Source of the DNA: CAZBQG01 sp964493945
GTDB lineage: Bacteria; Pseudomonadota; Alphaproteobacteria; Rhodospirillales; UBA2165
Length of the DNA: 27,067 bases
Direction: 5' to 3'
Assembly (NCBI GenBank): GCA_964493945.1
Contig: CAZBQG010000020.1
Span: forward strand, 1-27,067
The notes beneath the pieces were generated by a model. The model was not told the origin of the DNA and ran no database searches. It worked only from the letters and a program-made list of their open reading frames with translations. Position 1 is the first letter of the stretch; each line of letters starts with the position of its first letter. Shown here in pieces: positions 1 through 7,906 of this stretch. Both the position numbers and the translations under genes were made by a program.

Positions 1-285
1 GGACTGTAGCTTAAATCGCCGCCAAACCTGTCTAACAATTGGGGAGTAGCTCAAATATCCCCGTTTGCTTGCAGGAAGAGGAAGGAAAAAGAGCGAGCCC
101 CAACCTGGCATATCTCCGCCGCACTCCATCAGACGCCGAGTCAATGGTTCCCGCAGGCGCGTAGCAACGAGGACAACCGTTGATGCGGTGGCGGCTGCCA
201 CATAATCGCCTGCGAGCCGGCCCAGCCGGTTCTTGCCAAGCAGATTCTTCTTTTAAGGCTAAACCCTCTCAATCCCCCCCCCGCC
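1..285. other. Leading non-coding stretch, no gene supported
   Basis: I find no convincing gene here. An imperfect 11-base direct repeat (GTAGCTTAAAT at 6-16 and GTAGCTCAAAT at 46-56, one mismatch, 40 bases apart) and a small hairpin (GGGGA at 41-45 pairing with TCCCC at 58-62) are the only structure seen. These could be the outer end of a mobile element lying to the left of the window, but no transposase or clear terminal repeat is visible. The right part is simply the downstream flank of the minus-strand dehydrogenase gene, with no T-run terminator. Confidence 0.3.
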
Positions 286-1473
286 TCAGACCCTCGCCCA
301 GAAATCTCCCACCCGGTAAGCATTTCCATGGCGCACGGGGACGGAGCGCATATCGGCTACCGTCTTGCATCCAAGCTGGCCCAGGATGGCCCCCACTTCC
401 TCGATCCACAATTGGATCAAATGGGCCGGGCCACGCGCACCGAGTGCTCCCAGGCTCCACAGAAATGCCTTGCCCGCAAACGCCGCGTCCGCGCCCAGGG
501 CAGCGGCGCGGGCGATATCCATTCCGGACCGCACGCCGCTGTCGAGAATAATCGTTGCTTTGTTGCTGGCGGCGGCGGCGATCGCGGGCAGCGCGTCGAT
601 GGGGGCCGGCAGGGCATCGTTTTGCCGCCCCCCGTGATTGGTCACGAAAATGCCGTCGACGCCCAGCGACAGGGCGCGTTCCGCATCCTCGGGATGAAGC
701 ACACCCTTCATCATCAGTGGCTTTTGCCATTTGTCGCGGTAGCGGGCTATTTCGTCCCAGGTGAAGGTGCCGCCGCCTGCCTGGCGTATGAAAGAGGCCG
801 CGCTGGCCAGGTTCTTGGCGCCCTCCAAATATGGCTCCAGCGGGGCGAAATTCGGCATGCCGTTGCGGGCCAGGGACAGGAGCCAGCCGGGCGACGACAA
901 GGCGTCCATGCGCAAGCGCATGGTCAGGCGGAACGGGTCCATGATCCCGCTTTTTGCCTGGCGCGGCCGCGTCGTCAGCACCGGCGTATCGCAGGTCAGC
1001 ACCAGCACCTGCACGCCGGCGGCTTCGGCGCGGCTGACAAGGTCGAACCCGATCTGGTGGTCGTTTTGCCCGAACCGGATGAGTTGGAACCACAAAACGT
1101 CCGGCGCCAGCTCCGCCGCCCGTTCGATGCTGATGCCGGACAGCACACTCATCGTGTAGGGAATGCGCGCCGCCTGGGCGACCCTGGCTAGATAGGTCTC
1201 GGCGCCCGGAAGTGCCGTCCCCGCACCGCCGATGGGAGAGATGCCGAAGGGTGCCGCATAGGCATGGCCGAACAACTTGGTGTCCGCCAGAGGCGGCCTG
1301 ATCAGGTTTCCGTAACGGGGCACCAATTCAATGGCGTCGAGTGCCGCCCAATTGCGTTTGATGCCGCCATCCGCTCCGGCACCCCCGTCCATGAATTCGA
1401 AGGCGAAATTGGGCATACGCTGTTTCGCCCGCTCACGAAGATCAAAGGCGGTGGGAAATCGCTGCTTCAGCAT
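286..1473 (-). CDS. FMN-dependent alpha-hydroxy-acid dehydrogenase/oxidase (LldD/glycolate oxidase family)
   Basis: A 395-residue TIM-barrel flavoenzyme of the family that oxidises 2-hydroxy acids to 2-oxo acids. Length is normal. Visible family residues, compared with spinach glycolate oxidase from memory: DTP with Asp162, Arg169, Lys256 in MKGV, the catalytic His280 and Arg283 in TNHGGRQND, and the phosphate-binding DSGVRSG at 311-317. Two active-site tyrosines appear changed: the Tyr24 position is Phe27 (FAFEF) and the Tyr129 position is Ile132 (FQLI). The substrate is therefore probably not glycolate or lactate, or the chemistry is altered. The ATG at 1473 overlaps the stop of the upstream hydrolase (TGATG), which indicates translational coupling. 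An in-frame ATG 13 codons earlier lies inside the hydrolase and is less likely. No signal peptide or membrane segment is seen, so it is probably cytosolic. Confidence 0.88.
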   Translation of the reverse strand: MLKQRFPTAFDLRERAKQRMPNFAFEFMDGGAGADGGIKRNWAALDAIELVPRYGNLIRPPLADTKLFGHAYAAPFGISPIGGAGTALPGAETYLARVAQAARIPYTMSVLSGISIERAAELAPDVLWFQLIRFGQNDHQIGFDLVSRAEAAGVQVLVLTCDTPVLTTRPRQAKSGIMDPFRLTMRLRMDALSSPGWLLSLARNGMPNFAPLEPYLEGAKNLASAASFIRQAGGGTFTWDEIARYRDKWQKPLMMKGVLHPEDAERALSLGVDGIFVTNHGGRQNDALPAPIDALPAIAAAASNKATIILDSGVRSGMDIARAAALGADAAFAGKAFLWSLGALGARGPAHLIQLWIEEVGAILGQLGCKTVADMRSVPVRHGNAYRVGDFWARV

Positions 1474-2378
1474 CAGGCCCCCTCGACAAACCCCACCACC
1501 GCCCGGGCACATTCCCCGGGCCGCTCGATGGGCAGCAGGTGGCTGGTGTCCGGGATCGCTTCGTAGGGCAGGCCGAACTCTTTATGCACCGCCCGGCCTA
1601 CTTTGCTGGGCGCCAGGGCGTCGGGCTGGGTGGGGTCGGCGCAGATCAGTTTTACCGGTAGCGGAAGGGCGCCCATATGCTCGGTCTGGTGGGTTTCGGA
1701 ATTGTCCTTGTAGATTTGGGACTCAAATGTGCCGGGGCAGTTCAGGGACCATTCATCCGTGCCGTTCTCCGGGTGCAGGATGGAGCGGGACATAAGCTCA
1801 TAGGCGCCGGGGACCCAACGGCTCAGTGTTTTGGCATTGGAAAAATTCCGGGCGAATTCCTCCGGGCTCGCCGCCCGGTCCGGGCGCTTTTTGGCCCACT
1901 CTACCAGCATCAACTCGAATTTCAGGCCCACTTCGTGTTCCGGCCTGCCCGGGCCCGGCACCATGGCCGGGTCGAACAGGACCAAAGCCGCCCAACGCTT
2001 GCCGTATTCCAGGGCATGGCGCACCGCCGTCACGCCGGATATGGAATGAAAGACGCCCGTCGCGGGCTTGGCGCCGAATTGGGTTTGTATGTCATGGAAA
2101 ATTTGTTCCATATCCGTAACGAAGCTGTCCAGCCGGTGGTTTTGGGCTGTGTGGCGGGGGTTATGGCCGTGATTGCGCTGGTCGTATAAGACCAGGTCAT
2201 ATTGGCTTAGAAGCAGGCTCCAGAAGGGGAAATAGGCATCGATGGCGAATCCGTTGCCGTGACAGAGCACCAACCGGGCCCCGTCGGGATTGCCGTGGCG
2301 GCGGATTTTTATCACCGCCCCGTCCGCCATGGTCAGGTCCGTCGTTGCGTCCGGCTCCGGTATGGAAGGCCCGTTCAT
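1473..2378 (-). CDS. Alpha/beta hydrolase
   Basis: A 301-residue alpha/beta hydrolase fold protein. Visible elements: oxyanion strand HGNGF at 40-44, nucleophile elbow FHSISG with Ser112 (the usual first Gly of GxSxG is Phe), a candidate acid at Asp253 (or Asp248) after the sixth strand, and His280 in PDTSH. The start at 2378 is chosen because AAGGAGGG lies seven bases upstream; the open frame extends 46 codons further but without such a site. It is the first gene of a two-gene operon with the FMN dehydrogenase and overlaps it by one base. An esterase or lactonase producing a hydroxy acid for the next enzyme would fit, but that is inference. The gene diverges from phosphofructokinase with only 73 bases between the starts. 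Confidence 0.82.
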   Translation of the reverse strand: MNGPSIPEPDATTDLTMADGAVIKIRRHGNPDGARLVLCHGNGFAIDAYFPFWSLLLSQYDLVLYDQRNHGHNPRHTAQNHRLDSFVTDMEQIFHDIQTQFGAKPATGVFHSISGVTAVRHALEYGKRWAALVLFDPAMVPGPGRPEHEVGLKFELMLVEWAKKRPDRAASPEEFARNFSNAKTLSRWVPGAYELMSRSILHPENGTDEWSLNCPGTFESQIYKDNSETHQTEHMGALPLPVKLICADPTQPDALAPSKVGRAVHKEFGLPYEAIPDTSHLLPIERPGECARAVVGFVEGA

Positions 2379-2407
2379 CCAATTACCCTCCTTATTGGCA
2401 CTCGTCC

Positions 2408-2413
2408 TATAAT
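2408..2413 (+). promoter_or_regulatory. Candidate -10 box for the phosphofructokinase gene
   Basis: A perfect TATAAT lies 38 bases before the phosphofructokinase ATG, in the 73-base divergent gap. The matching -35 region is weak (TTACCC with a 19-base spacer), so this is a tentative sigma-70 type promoter. AAGGA precedes the ATG at 2452 as ribosome-binding site. Confidence 0.4.
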
Positions 2414-2451
2414 GGCCCGCCAATACCCACCCGGCAATAAGGAACGCGACC

Positions 2452-3512
2452 ATGACCATCACAGATTCCAAAACCATCGGTGTTTTAACCAGCGGCGGCG
2501 ATTGCGCCGGGCTCAATGCGGTGATCCGGGCCGTGGTGCGCCGCGTAATTCAGAGCCATGGCTGGCGGGTGATGGGCATCCATAACGGCACATTGGGATT
2601 GTTGCAAAGCCCGCCCGAGGCCGAAGAACTCACCCTGGATTTGTTCAGCGGCACACTCTTGCGTCAGGGCGGCACCATTTTGGGCACCACGTCCAGCCGG
2701 GACCCTTTTGCCTTTCCAATGGATGACGGCAGCATTTTGGACCGGTCCGATGAATGCATCCGGGCCTATCACGCGTTGGGGCTGGACGGGCTTATTGGGA
2801 TTGGCGGGGATGGTTCTCTGGCGCTGTTGGACCGGCTCACCCGGCAAGGGGATATTCCTTTCGTGGCCGTCCCCAAGACCATCGACAACGATGTGCCGGG
2901 GACAGAATTCGCCGCCGGCTTTTCCACCGCCGTCGAGACCGCCGTCGAGGCCCTGGACCGGCTGCAGCCGACGGCGGCCAGTCATCACCGGGTCATGGTG
3001 CTGGAAGTCATGGGGTGGGATGCGGGCCATATCGCCCTTCATGCCGGCATCAGCGCCGCCGCCGATGTGATCTTGATCCCCGAAATCCCCTACTGCATGG
3101 AGGCGGTGGCCGAAAAAATACGCGGGCTCAAGGACGAAGGCCGCAATCACGCCCTGGTGGTCAGCGCCGAAGCGGCCCACCCGGTAGGAGGTGAAGGCGA
3201 AACGGGCGGCGCAGGCCAGGAGGTAGGGCAGAAAATAAGAGAGCTGACCGGGGCCGAAGTGCGGGTCACGGTGCTGGGCCATATCCAGCGGGCGGCACCC
3301 CTTCGGCGGTGGACCGCATTACGGCGTCTGCTTTCGGCGTGCGCGCGGCGGATATGCTGGCGGGCGGCGCCACGGGCCAGATGGTCGCCTGGAGCCGCCG
3401 GGGTCTGGAAGAAGTGCCATTGGCTGAGATCGTCGGGCGGGCCCATGGGATGGAGATGGGCGATCCGTTGCTGGCCACGGTGCGGGGTTTGGGGATTTGC
3501 CTTGGCGATTAG
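2452..3512 (+). pseudogene. 6-phosphofructokinase, group III type, with a single-base frameshift
   Basis: It phosphorylates fructose 6-phosphate at C1 in glycolysis. The N-terminus shows LTSGGDCAGLNAVIR, the donor-site GGDGS, and PKTIDNDVPGTEFAAGFSTA. The Gly in GGDGS (E. coli position 104) together with Lys in PKTIDND (position 124) is the combination of ATP-using group III enzymes; PPi enzymes carry Asp at 104. After GHIQR the frame breaks: the GGG at 3290-3292 should be GGGG. One extra G restores RGGTPSAVDR and a normal C-terminus ending at 3512, about 353 residues in all. As sequenced, translation runs on in the wrong frame to 3540 and loses the conserved C-terminal quarter. The start at 2452 has AAGGA upstream. 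This is either a real inactivating mutation or a homopolymer sequencing error. Confidence 0.85.
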
Positions 3513-3539
3513 GGGTGGGCTAGCCCACTCCACCCCCTA
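3510..3539. terminator. Possible bidirectional hairpin between convergent genes
   Basis: Between the restored phosphofructokinase stop (3510-3512) and the phosphoribosyltransferase stop (3537-3539) lies a GC-rich hairpin. TGGGCTAGCCCA (3516-3527) is a perfect palindrome, and outer TAGGGG and CCCCTA arms extend it imperfectly. It contains both stop codons. There is no T-run on either strand, so intrinsic termination is uncertain. Confidence 0.35.
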
Positions 3540-4052
3540 GCCCTTGGACAGTGGCGCCACATATTGGGGTTCCGTATCCCACGGAAAAAAGACCCACACA
3601 CCCTGCTCCACCTGATGAATAAAGGTGTCCACATAGGGCATGCCGTCGGGTTTGGCATAGACGGTGGCCACATGGGCCTGGGGCAGAATGTCGCGGGCCG
3701 TCTTCATGGTCGTGCCCGTATCCACCAGATCATCGACCAAAAGCCAGCCTTCGCCTTTTTCGGCGGCGGCCTGATCGGGGGTCTTGATGATCTGCACCTC
3801 GCCCATATCCTGCTCGTCATAGGTGGCCAGACACAATGTATCGATCAGGCGGATTTCCATTTCCCTGGCCAGGATGGTCGCCGGCACCAGACCGCCCCTT
3901 GTGATGGCGATGATCCCCTTCCAGCTTCCGGCGTCGAGCAACAGGGCGACCAGCCGCTTGGTATCGCGGTGAACTTCCGCCCAACTGACAAAATGACTGG
4001 ACAGATCATCGCGCAATTCAGCCACGGATTGGGCCCTCCCCGGTTCAATCAT
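3537..4052 (-). CDS. gpt: Xanthine-guanine type phosphoribosyltransferase
   Basis: A 171-residue type I phosphoribosyltransferase that would attach PRPP ribose phosphate to xanthine or guanine in purine salvage. It follows E. coli Gpt closely in my memory of that protein: WKGIIAITRGGLVP (44-57), the PRPP loop LLVDDLVDTGTT (104-115), AKPDGMPYVDTF, and a C-terminal WDTEP segment matching WD of Gpt. It has about 14 extra N-terminal residues relative to E. coli. An internal GTG ten codons in, preceded by GGGGAGGG, is an alternative start. It lies 36 bases downstream of the acyl-CoA dehydrogenase on the same strand, so it may be cotranscribed although its role is unrelated. Cytosolic or membrane-peripheral. 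Confidence 0.87.
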   Translation of the reverse strand: MIEPGRAQSVAELRDDLSSHFVSWAEVHRDTKRLVALLLDAGSWKGIIAITRGGLVPATILAREMEIRLIDTLCLATYDEQDMGEVQIIKTPDQAAAEKGEGWLLVDDLVDTGTTMKTARDILPQAHVATVYAKPDGMPYVDTFIHQVEQGVWVFFPWDTEPQYVAPLSKG

Positions 4053-4088
4053 TGCCGAGGTTTTATCACCCGGACGGCAGCCGTGCTA

Positions 4089-5240
4089 TCAATTTCCCCC
4101 GGCGATCATTTCCCGGGCGATGACCAGTTGCTGGATCTGGCTGGTCCCTTCGAAAATGCGCAGCAGGCGGGAATCCCTGTATAAGCGCTCCACCGCATAT
4201 TCGGCCACATAGCCGTAACCGCCATGTACTTGCACGGCCCGGTCCGCGATGCGGCTCAGGGCTTCCGTCGCGAAATATTTGCAGCAGGACGCATCCTTTG
4301 TGATGGGGGCGCCGCTGTCACGCCGGGCGGCGGTGCGCTCGACCATGGAACGGGCCGCCAGATGTTCCGTCTCGCTGTCGGCCAGCATGGCCTGGATCAA
4401 TTGGAACCCGGCGATGGGTTTGCCGAATTGGTGGCGCTCCTTGGCATAGGCTAGCGCTTCGTCGATAAGGCGGCGGGCAAGGCCGGTGGCCACCGCCGCC
4501 ATATGGATGCGCCCGTCATCCAACACCTTCATGGCGATCTTGAAACCCGTGCCTTCCTCCCCTCCCAACAGGGCGCCGTCTGGCACCAGGCAATCCTGGA
4601 AGGTGACGTCCGCGGTATGGGCCCCCTTCTGTCCCATTTTGTTTATGTTGGGCCCGATGCTGAGCCCCGCCTGATCCGCTTCGACCAGAAAGGCGGATAT
4701 GCCCGCCGCGCCGGGCTGGCTGGCATCTGTGCGGGCCATGACTACGAACAGCCCCGCTTCCGGCGCGTTGGAAATAAAGCGCTTGGTTCCGTTGAGCTGG
4801 TACCCGCCCTTCACTTTAACCGCCGAACTCCTGAGGCTGGCCGCGTCCGATCCGGCATCGGCCTCGGTCAGGCAAAAGGAAACGATCATATCCCCCCGGG
4901 CGATGGGTGGCAGGTAGCGCTGCTTCTGTTCCTCCGTGCCGCCAAACACCAGGGACTTGCCGCCCACCCCATTGGTCGTGCCGATGAGGGAGCGGTAGAC
5001 CGGCGATGCGCGGCAAAGCTCGAAGACGATGCGCACCTCGTCTAAAAGGCTCAGCCCCAGCCCGCCATATGCCGCCGGCAGGGCCATGCCGAAGAGACCC
5101 AGCTCTGCCATGCGGGCCTGGATTTCCGCAGGGATTCCATCCTCACTCTCCAGCCGCTGCTCATTGGGGATGAGTTCCTTATCGACGAAGCGGCGCACCG
5201 TTTCCACCATCAGATCGATCATCTCGCCTTCCTCACTCAT
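4089..5240 (-). CDS. Acyl-CoA dehydrogenase
   Basis: A 383-residue FAD acyl-CoA dehydrogenase of normal length, which introduces an alpha,beta double bond into an acyl-CoA and passes electrons to electron-transfer flavoprotein. Domains in order: helical N-domain (about 5-115), beta domain opening with the signature CLTEADAGSDA (123-133), and C-terminal helical domain with QVHGGYGYVAEY and the RIFEGTSQIQ motif, whose Glu364 is at the usual catalytic-base position. The start has AAGGA nine bases upstream. It lies 21 bases downstream of the IclR regulator on the same strand, so the two are probably one transcript and the enzyme probably belongs to the pathway that the regulator controls. Acyl chain specificity cannot be read; branched or aromatic-derived acyl-CoA is possible. 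Confidence 0.9.
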   Translation of the reverse strand: MSEEGEMIDLMVETVRRFVDKELIPNEQRLESEDGIPAEIQARMAELGLFGMALPAAYGGLGLSLLDEVRIVFELCRASPVYRSLIGTTNGVGGKSLVFGGTEEQKQRYLPPIARGDMIVSFCLTEADAGSDAASLRSSAVKVKGGYQLNGTKRFISNAPEAGLFVVMARTDASQPGAAGISAFLVEADQAGLSIGPNINKMGQKGAHTADVTFQDCLVPDGALLGGEEGTGFKIAMKVLDDGRIHMAAVATGLARRLIDEALAYAKERHQFGKPIAGFQLIQAMLADSETEHLAARSMVERTAARRDSGAPITKDASCCKYFATEALSRIADRAVQVHGGYGYVAEYAVERLYRDSRLLRIFEGTSQIQQLVIAREMIAGGN

Positions 5241-5261
5241 GGGGCGGTTCCTTTTATCTGC

Positions 5262-6020
5262 TCAGAGCATGGTTTCCAGTTCGGCCCGTCCCGCCTGCAA
5301 TTCGGGCAGGATTTGGCGGATCATGTCGGGGACCGTCATGCGCGCCGCCTGCAGGCTGACGGCCAGACCCAGATTGGCCCGCCCTTGTGAATCCATTACC
5401 GGAACGGCGATGGAACGAAGCCCGATTTCCAGTTCCTGATCGCTCACCGAATATCCGTCCCGCCCCGCCTGCTGAATGGCGCTGCGGATTTCGTCCACCT
5501 CGGTTCTGGTCTGGGGGGTGAGGGCGCTGGGCTCCAGATCCCGCAAAAATTTTTCAAAATCCGCCGCCGGCCGGAAACCCAGAATGACCCGGCCCAGCGC
5601 CGTGCAATGGGCGGCGAAGCGCAGCCCCACGCTGGTCGAGGCGGAAACAAAATGGCGCGTGGTGGAATGGCCCAGGAAAACCACCTCGTCCCGCTCCAGG
5701 CTGGCCAGGGAGGCCACTTCCCCCACCCGCTCGCCGATGCGGTCCAGAACGGGCTGGGCCATCTTAGGCAGGGGTGTGGACGACAGATAGGCATATCCCA
5801 GGCGCAACACGCGGGGGGTGAGCCTGAAATAGCGCCCTTCGGCCTCGGCGAAACCCAGCCGGGTTAGGGTCAGCAGATGGCGCCGCACCGTCGCCCGGGT
5901 GAGGCCCGTCTTGTGGGCGGCCTCGCTGACGCTGAGGCGTGGGCTGGCCCCGTCGAAGGCGGTGATGACCGCCAACCCCTTTTCCAGACTGCCCACATGA
6001 TCGCGGCTGCCGTTCGCCAT
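5262..6020 (-). CDS. IclR-family transcriptional regulator (PcaR/PobR-like)
   Basis: A 252-residue regulator with an N-terminal winged helix-turn-helix (about 8-70; SVSEAAHKTGLTRATVRRHL is the recognition part) and a C-terminal effector-binding domain (about 80-250). This family commonly controls aromatic-acid catabolism. I chose the ATG at 6020, which has GAGGGG just upstream; an ATG 11 codons earlier lies inside the palindromic operator at 6036-6057. The gene is divergent from the UbiD gene, with two matching palindromes in the gap, so autoregulation and control of both arms is likely. The ligand is unknown; a substrate or intermediate of the UbiD, ligase and dehydrogenase module is the natural guess. 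Confidence 0.9.
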   Translation of the reverse strand: MANGSRDHVGSLEKGLAVITAFDGASPRLSVSEAAHKTGLTRATVRRHLLTLTRLGFAEAEGRYFRLTPRVLRLGYAYLSSTPLPKMAQPVLDRIGERVGEVASLASLERDEVVFLGHSTTRHFVSASTSVGLRFAAHCTALGRVILGFRPAADFEKFLRDLEPSALTPQTRTEVDEIRSAIQQAGRDGYSVSDQELEIGLRSIAVPVMDSQGRANLGLAVSLQAARMTVPDMIRQILPELQAGRAELETML

Positions 6021-6035
6021 GAACCCCTCATATAT

Positions 6036-6057
6036 AATGTGCGCAATACGCACAAAT
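6036..6057. promoter_or_regulatory. Palindromic operator, site 1
   Basis: TGTGCG-CAATA-CGCACA (6038-6054) is a perfect 6-base inverted repeat with a 5-base spacer, ending 18 bases before the IclR-family start codon. Read on the opposite strand it matches site 2 at 16 or more of 19 positions. Its position suggests autorepression of the regulator gene. Confidence 0.7.
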
Positions 6058-6108
6058 TCGATTTACCTTGACTAATTAAGCAATATTTATTAGTTTTTTG
6101 CAAGATAT

Positions 6109-6129
6109 TTTGTTCGCAATGCGCACAAA
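6109..6129. promoter_or_regulatory. Palindromic operator, site 2
   Basis: TTTGTTCGC-AAT-GCGCACAAA is a near-perfect inverted repeat (one mismatch across the arms), ending 28 bases before the UbiD start codon. Its centre (6119) is 73 bases from the centre of site 1 (6046), close to seven B-DNA turns, which puts both sites on the same helical face. The DNA between them is AT-rich and must hold both divergent promoters. Confidence 0.7.
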
Positions 6130-6157
6130 TTAAACTAAGCGATTTAGATGAGGTAAT

Positions 6158-7582
6158 ATGATGGCCCATAAGGATGTGAGGGAATTTGCCGACGCGCTGC
6201 TGGCCAGCAAGGAAATGGTGCTCGTCGAGGATGAAGTGGATTGGGATCAGGAGCTGGCCGGCATCGGCCGCCTCAGTTGCGAAAAAGACGGTCCCGCCTT
6301 CATGTTCAACAATGTGAAGGATTATGCGGGCTGGCGGGTGATGGCCAATCCGGTGACCGGCTGGCGGCGCTTTGCCGTGGCCCTGGGATTGCCGGCCGAG
6401 ACGCCCTTGCGCGAACTCTACAGGGTCTATGGCGAACGGGAACAAAATCCCATCCCGCCTATCCTGGTCAACGAATCCCCCTGCAAGGAAGTGATCTGGC
6501 CGGAAGAAAAGCTGGATCTGTTCGATCTGCCCGTACCCATGGTTCATGACGGCGATGGGGGGCGCTATCTGGGAACCTGGGACCTGGTGGTGTCCAAGGA
6601 CCGGGACACCAGCTGGGTGAATTGGGGTATGTACCGTTTCATGATCCATAATGAGCAGCTGCTGACCGGCTATCCCCGGCCCAACAGCCATCTGGGCAAA
6701 ATGCTGTTGGACGGCTATGTGCCCCACGGCGAAACCATGCCCATCGCCATCGTCATCGGCGCCGACCTGCCCAGCCATCTAAGCTCGACCGCCACCTTCC
6801 TCCTCGGTGGTGACGAGGTGGAACTGGCCGGCGGGTTGGGGGAGAAGGCCGTCGAACTGATCAAATGCGAGACTAATGATCTTTATGTGCCGGCTACCTC
6901 GGAAATCGTCATCGAAGCCGAGGTGCTGCCTAACGGCATCGCCCAGGAAGGCCCCTACGGCGAATATCCCGGATACCGCAGCGGCGAAATGGGCAACGCC
7001 CTTTGCGCCCGGGTGACGGCCATCACCCACCGCAAAGACCCGATATTAACCGTGGACACCACGGGCTTTATGGATTCCAGCGCCGTCACTACTTCAATTT
7101 CCGGCGCCATCGCCATCAAAAGGCGCCTGGAACGCCACGGGGTGCCGGTGGTCGATGCCTATATCCCGCCCGAAAGCGGTGTCCATATGGCCATCGTTTC
7201 GGTCAGCAAGGGCGGGCCCGAAGTCGCCAAGAACGTGGTCGAAATTCTGACCGCCCGGCGGGCCCTGATTTCCAAGGTGATCGTCGTCGATGACGATGTA
7301 GATGTCTTCAACATGGCCGCCGTGACTCACGCATTTTCCACCAAATGCCATGCGGACCGGGGCATCCATATTCACCGCTATGAGGGCCGGGCCAACGCCC
7401 TGACGCCGGCCTACAGCCATGAAGAACGGGTCAACCAGGAAGGCGCCAGCGTCGCCCTTGATGCCACCTGGCCGCCTGATTGGCCGAAGGACAAGACCCC
7501 CATCCGGGCCACCCTGGATTCCATGTATTCCCAGGAGGTTCAGGATAAGGTGAATGCGCGCTGGAAGAAATTGGGACTATGA
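6158..7582 (+). CDS. UbiD-family prenylated-FMN-dependent decarboxylase
   Basis: A 474-residue UbiD-type (de)carboxylase, which uses prenylated FMN to decarboxylate aromatic or alpha,beta-unsaturated acids. The expected R-E-E arrangement is present: Arg160 in WGMYRFMIH, and Glu264 and Glu269 in AQEGPYGEYPGY, five apart as in the fungal Fdc1 pair E277/E282. GYPRPNSHLGKML and the C-terminal DDDVDVFN also match the family. GAGG lies about five bases before the ATG at 6158; a second ATG follows immediately. It is the first gene of a plus-strand operon with the 99-residue protein and a CoA ligase, under two palindromes attributable to the adjacent IclR regulator. No UbiX prenyltransferase is in the window, so the cofactor must be made elsewhere. 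Substrate unknown. Confidence 0.9.
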   Translation: MMAHKDVREFADALLASKEMVLVEDEVDWDQELAGIGRLSCEKDGPAFMFNNVKDYAGWRVMANPVTGWRRFAVALGLPAETPLRELYRVYGEREQNPIPPILVNESPCKEVIWPEEKLDLFDLPVPMVHDGDGGRYLGTWDLVVSKDRDTSWVNWGMYRFMIHNEQLLTGYPRPNSHLGKMLLDGYVPHGETMPIAIVIGADLPSHLSSTATFLLGGDEVELAGGLGEKAVELIKCETNDLYVPATSEIVIEAEVLPNGIAQEGPYGEYPGYRSGEMGNALCARVTAITHRKDPILTVDTTGFMDSSAVTTSISGAIAIKRRLERHGVPVVDAYIPPESGVHMAIVSVSKGGPEVAKNVVEILTARRALISKVIVVDDDVDVFNMAAVTHAFSTKCHADRGIHIHRYEGRANALTPAYSHEERVNQEGASVALDATWPPDWPKDKTPIRATLDSMYSQEVQDKVNARWKKLGL

Positions 7583-7606
7583 CTATAAAGGGCGAGGAGC
7601 AAGATT

Positions 7607-7906
7607 ATGGCACAGGAATATGAAGCTTTCACCCGCGACCGCGAAAAAGTGGTTTCCGGGCGCCGGGTGGCCTTGACGCTCCGCGATCTGACGCCGGGGC
7701 GGCATAAATTCCGGGGCAAGAACGTGCTGGGCGTGATTTCCGAAACGCCGGTTGAGGGCGAGCCATTATTGTGGCTGCGCTCAGTGGTCGGCACGCGGGA
7801 GGCAAAGCCCTGCTCCATCAACATCATCCGGGAGCTGCCCGAAGTTCTGGGAGGCAAACCCTATAGCGATTACTTCAAGGCCCTGGAGGCCCTGGAAGGC
7901 GATTGA
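7607..7906 (+). CDS. Uncharacterised 99-residue protein in the UbiD operon
   Basis: I do not recognise this family. The 99-residue, charged, soluble protein has no signal peptide or membrane segment and a single cysteine (KPCSINII, near residue 68). It is rich in predicted beta structure in the middle (ALTLRDL, VLGVISE, LLWLRSVVG) with an acidic helical C-terminus. It is not the small cysteine-pair subunit (VdcD/EcdD type) known from hydroxyarylic acid decarboxylases. A GAGGAG precedes the ATG, and its stop overlaps the next start (TGATG). Its tight place between UbiD and the CoA ligase suggests an accessory subunit or a small pathway enzyme; that is inference from position only. Confidence 0.82.
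   Translation: MAQEYEAFTRDREKVVSGRRVALTLRDLTPGRHKFRGKNVLGVISETPVEGEPLLWLRSVVGTREAKPCSINIIRELPEVLGGKPYSDYFKALEALEGD

Noticed and set aside
3285..3300. Programmed ribosomal frameshifting in the phosphofructokinase gene
   Set aside because: No slippery heptamer or convincing downstream pseudoknot is visible at the break, and group III phosphofructokinases are not known to use recoding; a missing G is simpler.
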